This document shows, one piece after another, positions 1 through 4,300 of a stretch of DNA of 7,089 nt (positions within the stretch are counted from its first letter, which is position 1; each line of letters opens with the position of its first letter). Made by a program: the position numbers and the translations under genes. The notes below the pieces were generated by a model, which saw only the letters and a list, made by a program, of their open reading frames with translations, was not told where the DNA came from and ran no database searches. Source of the DNA: Flavipsychrobacter stenotrophus (GTDB lineage: Bacteria > Bacteroidota > Bacteroidia > Chitinophagales > Chitinophagaceae); assembly GCA_947372365.1 (NCBI GenBank), contig CANBTK010000096.1:1-7089 (forward strand). The letters run 5' to 3'.

Positions 1-7
1 AACGTTT

Positions 8-265
8 ATGAAATTAGTAAAATTGAGCGTATTCGCTCTTACAATGGGTTTATTCGTTGCTTCTTGCGGTAACGGTGGTGGCGAAACTCCAAAGACTGAC
101 ACTCCTGCTGTTGCTGCTCCAGCTCCAGCTCCAGAAGCTGCTGCTCCAGCTCCAGCACCTGCTGCTGATTCTGCTGCTAAGGCTGCTGCTGCTGCTGCTC
201 CAGCACCTGCTGCTGCTCCAGCTGACGCTAAAATGGAACCAAAGAAAGACGAAAAGAAGAAATAA
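8..265 (+). CDS. Small Ala/Pro-rich lipoprotein with lysine-rich tail, function unknown
   Basis: Encodes 85 residues. Residues 1-19 form a lipoprotein signal peptide: basic start (MKLVK), a hydrophobic core, then the lipobox V-A-S-C with the lipidated cysteine at residue 20. The start at 8 gives a signal peptide of normal length; the reading frame is open to the window edge, so a longer form cannot be formally excluded. After a short Gly-rich spacer, residues 34-74 are almost only Ala and Pro (AP runs, one stretch of six Ala), and the last ten residues are Lys/Glu/Asp-rich, ending KKDEKKK. No enzymatic domain can fit. I infer a membrane-anchored, extended periplasmic or surface protein; the Pro/Ala stretch may act as a stiff spacer and the lysine tail may contact something acidic, but this is speculation. 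Of 28 Ala codons 26 are GCT and two are GCA, with only CCA and CCT for Pro, a bias unlike sprA and typical of very highly expressed genes. The gene ends just before a strong terminator. Confidence 0.85.
   Translation: MKLVKLSVFALTMGLFVASCGNGGGETPKTDTPAVAAPAPAPEAAAPAPAPAADSAAKAAAAAAPAPAAAPADAKMEPKKDEKKK
149..215 (+). repeat. Pair of 19-base in-frame direct repeats inside the lipoprotein gene
   Basis: The unit GCTCCAGCACCTGCTGCTG occurs exactly at 149-167 and again at 197-215, 48 bases (16 codons) apart and in the same frame, encoding APAPAA. The only two GCA alanine codons of the gene sit at the same place in the two copies. This suggests that the Ala/Pro stretch grew by in-frame duplication, although a low-complexity, codon-biased sequence can also repeat by chance. 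Confidence 0.6.
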
Positions 266-282
266 TTTCTTTCAACTTATTT

Positions 283-320
283 ATAAAAAGGGCTGCCAGG
301 AATTTGGCAGCCCTTTTTAT
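283..320 (+). terminator. Strong rho-independent terminator after the lipoprotein gene
   Basis: A perfect hairpin: GGGCTGCCA (290-298) pairs with TGGCAGCCC (305-313) around a six-base loop (299-304). The stem is extended on the outside by A285-A289 pairing with T314-T318, and possibly by two more A-T pairs. The T-run after the GC-rich core is the expected release tract. The A-run on the other side means it could also work on the opposite strand, but no convergent gene is seen nearby. It lies 17 bases after the lipoprotein stop codon and should separate that gene from ruvA. Confidence 0.93.
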
Positions 321-598
321 TTTGCGTGCAAGTGGGGCATTATGAATTTACCGGCCCGGGTGCAGTGCAGTGGCGGAAATATAATGGGGCGCTTAAAAAA
401 CTGGCTTAGTGCAACTGCCGGCTCAGGCAGGCAAAGGATGAGGGGAGCCAACCAACTTAGCAGGGCCGGTTGTAATAAAAATAAAATATAATGGAATAAA
501 ATGAAATGGCCCTTAAAATGGATTATTACTTACCGATTTCGGCATTTTTCGTATCTTTCCCCGCGGTATGAGCAATCATACCATTTTTATTTATTTTA
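321..598. other. Intergenic stretch without a supported gene
   Basis: Together with its flanks this is the 371-base gap between the lipoprotein and ruvA. The left part (about 345-470) is GC-rich and the right part (471-550) is AT-rich. I find no tRNA, no convincing small protein and no repeat array. An 8-base inverted repeat, ACCGGCCC (350-357) and GGGCCGGT (463-470), could enclose a folded RNA. The possible 49-codon reading frame from 342 to 491 has no ribosome binding signal or recognisable composition and was not accepted. Confidence 0.6.
552..559 (+). promoter_or_regulatory. Possible upstream -7 promoter element for ruvA (one mismatch)
   Basis: TATCTTTC differs from the Bacteroidota -7 consensus TAnnTTTG only in its last base. 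Used as a promoter it would give a leader of roughly 70 bases before ruvA. No TTTG-like -33 element is visible at the expected distance, so the call is weak. It is an alternative to the closer candidate at 618-625. Confidence 0.25.
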
Positions 599-625
599 TT
601 GCCTGTTGTGGGCGCAATAAATTTG
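599..625 (+). promoter_or_regulatory. Candidate Bacteroidota-type promoter for ruvA-sprA
   Basis: TAAATTTG at 618-625 matches the Bacteroidota -7 element TAnnTTTG exactly. A TTG at 599-601 could serve as the core of the -33 element with a 16-base spacer, slightly shorter than the usual range. Transcription would begin only a few bases before the ruvA start codon at 637, giving a nearly leaderless message. The match is short and the region is AT-rich, so chance is a real alternative. Confidence 0.4.
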
Positions 626-636
626 TTTTTACAAGC

Positions 637-1215
637 ATGTATGCATTTTTAGAAGGTGAGCTATCCTATAAATCACCATCGTTGTTATATCTTTTGGTTG
701 GGGGGATAGGGTATGAGGTAAACATTACCCTACAGACTTACAGCCGCATTGCCAATCTTGAAAAGTGCAGGTTATACACTCATTTACAGGTGCGCGAAGA
801 CGCATGGGTGATGTATGGTTTTGCAGATGAAGAGGAGCGTGCAACCTTCAGGCAACTACTTAACATTAATGGCGTGGGCGCAGCCACTGCGCGAATCATC
901 CTTTCGTCGCTTACAACCGATGAGCTGGAACGTGCCATTATGCATGAGGATAGCAAAACATTAGAAAAAGTAAAAGGTATAGGCAATAAGACCGCCCAGC
1001 GCATCATCCTTGAACTAAAAGGCAAGGTGCTGAGGCAGAAAGATTCCACTTCTTTATTGGCTCCCGCGCACAATACAATAGCCGAAGATGCGTTAATAGC
1101 ATTGGTAAACCTGGGTATAAGTAAAGCTATGGCTGAAAATGCCATTAAAAAAATTAGTGATGCGTCTTCTTTAAGTGTGGAAGGCCTTATCAAACAGGCA
1201 TTGCGCATGCTGTAA
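637..1215 (+). CDS. ruvA: Holliday junction branch migration complex subunit RuvA
   Basis: RuvA binds four-way DNA junctions as a tetramer and loads the RuvB ATPase rings that drive branch migration in recombinational repair. The 192-residue product is close to the usual 190-205. Domain I (about 1-62) is the OB fold, beginning MYAFLEGEL and containing GGIGYEV (22-28). The acidic pin is kept at E54-D55 in VREDAWVMYGF, matching E55-D56 of the E. coli protein. Domain II has both helix-hairpin-helix DNA-binding motifs, NGVGAATA (78-85) and KGIGNKTAQR (113-122). Domain III (about 147-192), the flexible RuvB-binding part, contains DALIALVNLGIS and ends IKQALRML. The ATG at 637 is chosen because it aligns with the family's N-terminus; an upstream in-frame ATG at 568 would add 23 atypical residues and would overlap the best promoter candidate. 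No ruvB or ruvC is in the window. sprA follows after 19 bases, so co-transcription is likely. Confidence 0.97.
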   Translation: MYAFLEGELSYKSPSLLYLLVGGIGYEVNITLQTYSRIANLEKCRLYTHLQVREDAWVMYGFADEEERATFRQLLNINGVGAATARIILSSLTTDELERAIMHEDSKTLEKVKGIGNKTAQRIILELKGKVLRQKDSTSLLAPAHNTIAEDALIALVNLGISKAMAENAIKKISDASSLSVEGLIKQALRML

Positions 1216-1237
1216 TTAGCAAAAAAAACAAAAATTG
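1216..1237 (+). promoter_or_regulatory. A-rich translation start region with TTG start codon of sprA
   Basis: Between the ruvA stop and sprA lie only 19 bases, dominated by A (eight A, then C, then five A) just before TTG at 1235-1237. The sprA frame is closed by a TAG at 1217-1219 and no ATG or GTG exists between that stop and the TTG. The next in-frame ATG, at 1298, lies inside the signal peptide core and would destroy it. An A-rich stretch in place of a Shine-Dalgarno sequence is the usual Bacteroidota arrangement. Confidence 0.8.
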
Positions 1238-1312
1238 AAGGGGAAGCATAAATTCAGGTACAAATTTTTAGTATTTATAGCGCTGGTAGCGGCTATAATG
1301 ACGGCTGCTGCG
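1235..1312 (+). other. Signal peptide segment of SprA
   Basis: Residues 1-10 are strongly basic (KGKHKFRYK), followed by a hydrophobic core (FLVFIALVAAIMT) and small residues AAA at 24-26, a plausible signal peptidase I site before HPHRG. A second hydrophobic patch (FFAFLLPAG, 32-40) lies directly after, so cleavage after A39 is an alternative. Either way the protein is directed across the inner membrane by Sec, as expected for an outer-membrane barrel. Confidence 0.8.
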
Positions 1313-4300
1313 CATCCCCACCGCGGCTTTTTTGCTTTCCTGTTGCCTGCCGGCGATACTACGGGTACTGATAGCACCGACGTTAAAGATACCATGCGGC
1401 TTAAGTTCCCGATTCATGACAGGACCGGCGACCCGAGGGCTGACCTCAACCGCCCTAAAAGCATAGACCTTGCCGACCCCAAAAACGAAAAGAAGGCATT
1501 TGAATATGATGCTGATTCCAACAGGTATTATTTTTCTGACAGGATAGGCAGCGAGTATGCGCGTGACCCCACCTACCTTACCCTTAACGAATATATGCAG
1601 TACAAGGGCAAAATAGATGACGATGCCTACTGGCAGCGCCGCCTTGATGCTATGATGCTGTTTAATAAAAAGCCTGAACTGCCACAGATGTATAAAGATG
1701 GTTTGTTCGACCGCATTTTTGGTGGCGACAAAATATCGGTAAAGCCACAGGGTAATGTGGATGTTACATTTGGCGGCACCTGGCAGAATATCAAGAACCC
1801 GACACTGGTGCAGCGGGCACAGAAGTACGGCATCTTTGACTTTGATATGCAGATGAATATCAACCTGCTGGCAACGGTAGGCGATAAGCTGAAGCTGAAT
1901 ATAAGCAACAATACCAAGGCGACTTTCGATTACCAGAATGTACAGAAGCTGGACTATGCGGGCAAGGAAGATGAAATGATTAAAAAAATTGAGGCGGGCA
2001 ACATCAGCTTCCCCCTCAAAAGCAACCTTATCAGCGGCGTACAGTCATTGTTTGGCTTAAAGGCGCAGTTACAGTTTGGCAAGCTTTGGGTAACGGGCGT
2101 TGTTTCGCAGCAAAAGTCGCAGCGCAAAAGCATGACCATACAGGGTGGCTCACAGGCGCAGCAGTTTTCTATAAAGGCTGATGCCTACGAAGAAAATAAG
2201 AACTTCCTTTTAGGCCAGTACTTTAGGGAGCACTATAACACGGCCGTTAAGAATTTCCCTATTATTAATTCGCAGGCTAACATCAGTAAAATACAGGTTT
2301 GGGTTACCAACCGTAATGGGGCGGTAACTGGTGTGCGTGAAATACTGGGCTTCCAGGATTTGGGTGAAAAAAACCCTTACCAGGCCAACATGAATAATAA
2401 TGGCGGCGGTGTGCGCGATGGCGTACCTGACAATGCCAGCAACCTGCTTTATAACCGGCTGGTGCAAAACCCGGGCGGCAGGAACCAGGGTACCGCAGGC
2501 AACGTAATACAGCAGAACCTGGGGCTGCAGCCAGGGCAGGACTTTGAGCATACAACTGCCCGCCAGCTTACTGCCACAGAGTTTAACTACAATGCACAAC
2601 TAGGTTATATAATGCTGCATACGCAGCTTAACCCCGACGATATTGTGGGCGTAGCTTACCGCTATACCTATAAAGGCAAAGTGTATCAGGTGGGCGAGTT
2701 TGCCGAAGATTTGCCGCCCGATACGCTGCACCCTAAAGTACTTTTCCTTAAGTTGATGAAGGGCTCAGCCAACCGTACTACATTGCCGGTATGGGACCTG
2801 ATGATGAAAAATATTTACGCATTGGGCGGCTTTGGCCTTACCCGTGAGAATTTTACCCTGAACGTAATGTACCAGGACCCGGGCGGTGGCGAAAAGAGGC
2901 TGGTGCCTGAAGGCCCTAAAGAAGGTGTGCCTTATATTACGTTGCTTAACCTGGACCGTTTGAATTCGCAGAATGAAGCATCCCCCGATGGGGTTTTTGA
3001 TTTTGTGGATGGCGTAACTATAAATATGCAGCAGGGGAAAATCATCTTCCCGGTACTGGAGCCATTTGGTAAAGACCTTGCTGATGCCATGGGGCCTGAT
3101 TTTACCAAAGTGCAACAGCGCAGGTATATCTTCCAGGCACTGTACGATTCTACCAAAACAGTTGCGCAGCAGTTCCAGAGCCTGAACCGCTACATTATAA
3201 AAGGTACTTACAAATCATCTTCATCGCAGGATATCTTCCTGGGTGGGTTTAATATACCACAGGGGTCGGTAAGCGTAACGGCGGGCGGCACCAAGCTGGT
3301 AGAAAATACCGATTACCAGATAGAGTATGGCCTGGGGCGCATAAAAATATTAAATACGGGCATCCTCAGTTCGGGTGTGCCTATTAATGTGCAGTACGAA
3401 GACAACTCTACTTTTGGCTTCCAGCAGCAAAACTTCATGGGTGCCAGGTTCGACTATTACAAGAACAGGCATCTTACCCTTGGCGGTACTATTATGAGGC
3501 TGAACGAAAGGCCTTTTACCCAAAAGGTTAACTTTGGCGAAGACCCTATTAAAAATACAGTACTGGGCATTGACGCCAACTACCAGAACGAAGTGCCAGC
3601 AGTAACCCGCATTTTAGATAAGCTGCCTATTTACTCTACCACAGCCCCATCTTACCTCAGCGTATCGGGCGAGGTAGCCAGCATATTGCCAGGCCACCCG
3701 CAGCAGATTAACACCCTGGACCCGGAAGGCGCTGTTTACATTGATGACTTTGAGGGTACGACCAGCAGCTATGATATGCGTTTTCCTGCGCAGGCATGGT
3801 CATTGGCCTCTACGCCTTTTGGTGCAGTGGACAGCAGGGGGCGCACGCTTTTCCCTGAGGCTGGCCGCAGCAACGACCTTACTTATGGCTACAACAGGGC
3901 CAAGCTGGCCTGGTACACAATAGAGCCGACGCTTGTAGACCCTAACGGTACGGGCGTGCCTGACTATGTGAAAAACGACAGTAACCAGCACTACATAAGG
4001 CTGGTACAGATACAGGATGTATTCCCTAACAAATCTGCCATGTCTTTGCAAACATCGCTGAGCACATTTGACCTTGGTTTCTACCCAAAGGACAGGGGCC
4101 CTTATAACTTTGATGCCATTCATGTTGATGACAGTGGTAAGCTTACTAACCCGGCCGACAGGTGGGGTGGTATTACCCGCTCTATTGACAATACGGATTT
4201 TGAAGCCTCGAACGTACAGTATGTACAGTTTTGGATAATGGACCCGTTCATAAAGAACCCGGCAGGCAAAGGCTCATTATACATTAACCTTGGTTCGGTT

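Noticed and set aside
57..491. Open reading frame of 144 codons overlapping the lipoprotein gene
   Set aside because: Its first half is only the Leu/Gln read-through of the GCT/CCA repeats in another frame; it has no family resemblance and runs through the terminator hairpin.
342..491. Possible 49-residue protein in the intergenic region
   Set aside because: No recognisable motif, no promoter with a good match ahead of it, and a composition that looks like random GC-rich DNA.
568..636. N-terminal extension of RuvA from an upstream ATG
   Set aside because: The added 23 residues (including CC and aromatic-rich sequence) do not match RuvA, whose family N-terminus corresponds to MYAFLEG at 637.
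780..1208. Minus-strand open frame opposite ruvA
   Set aside because: It is the antisense shadow of a confidently identified gene and its translation shows no known domain.
1221..1234. A-run suspected of being a homopolymer sequencing error that hides an ATG start
   Set aside because: Shifting the frame by a base in this run does not create an ATG, and the signal peptide read from TTG is well formed, so no error needs to be invoked.
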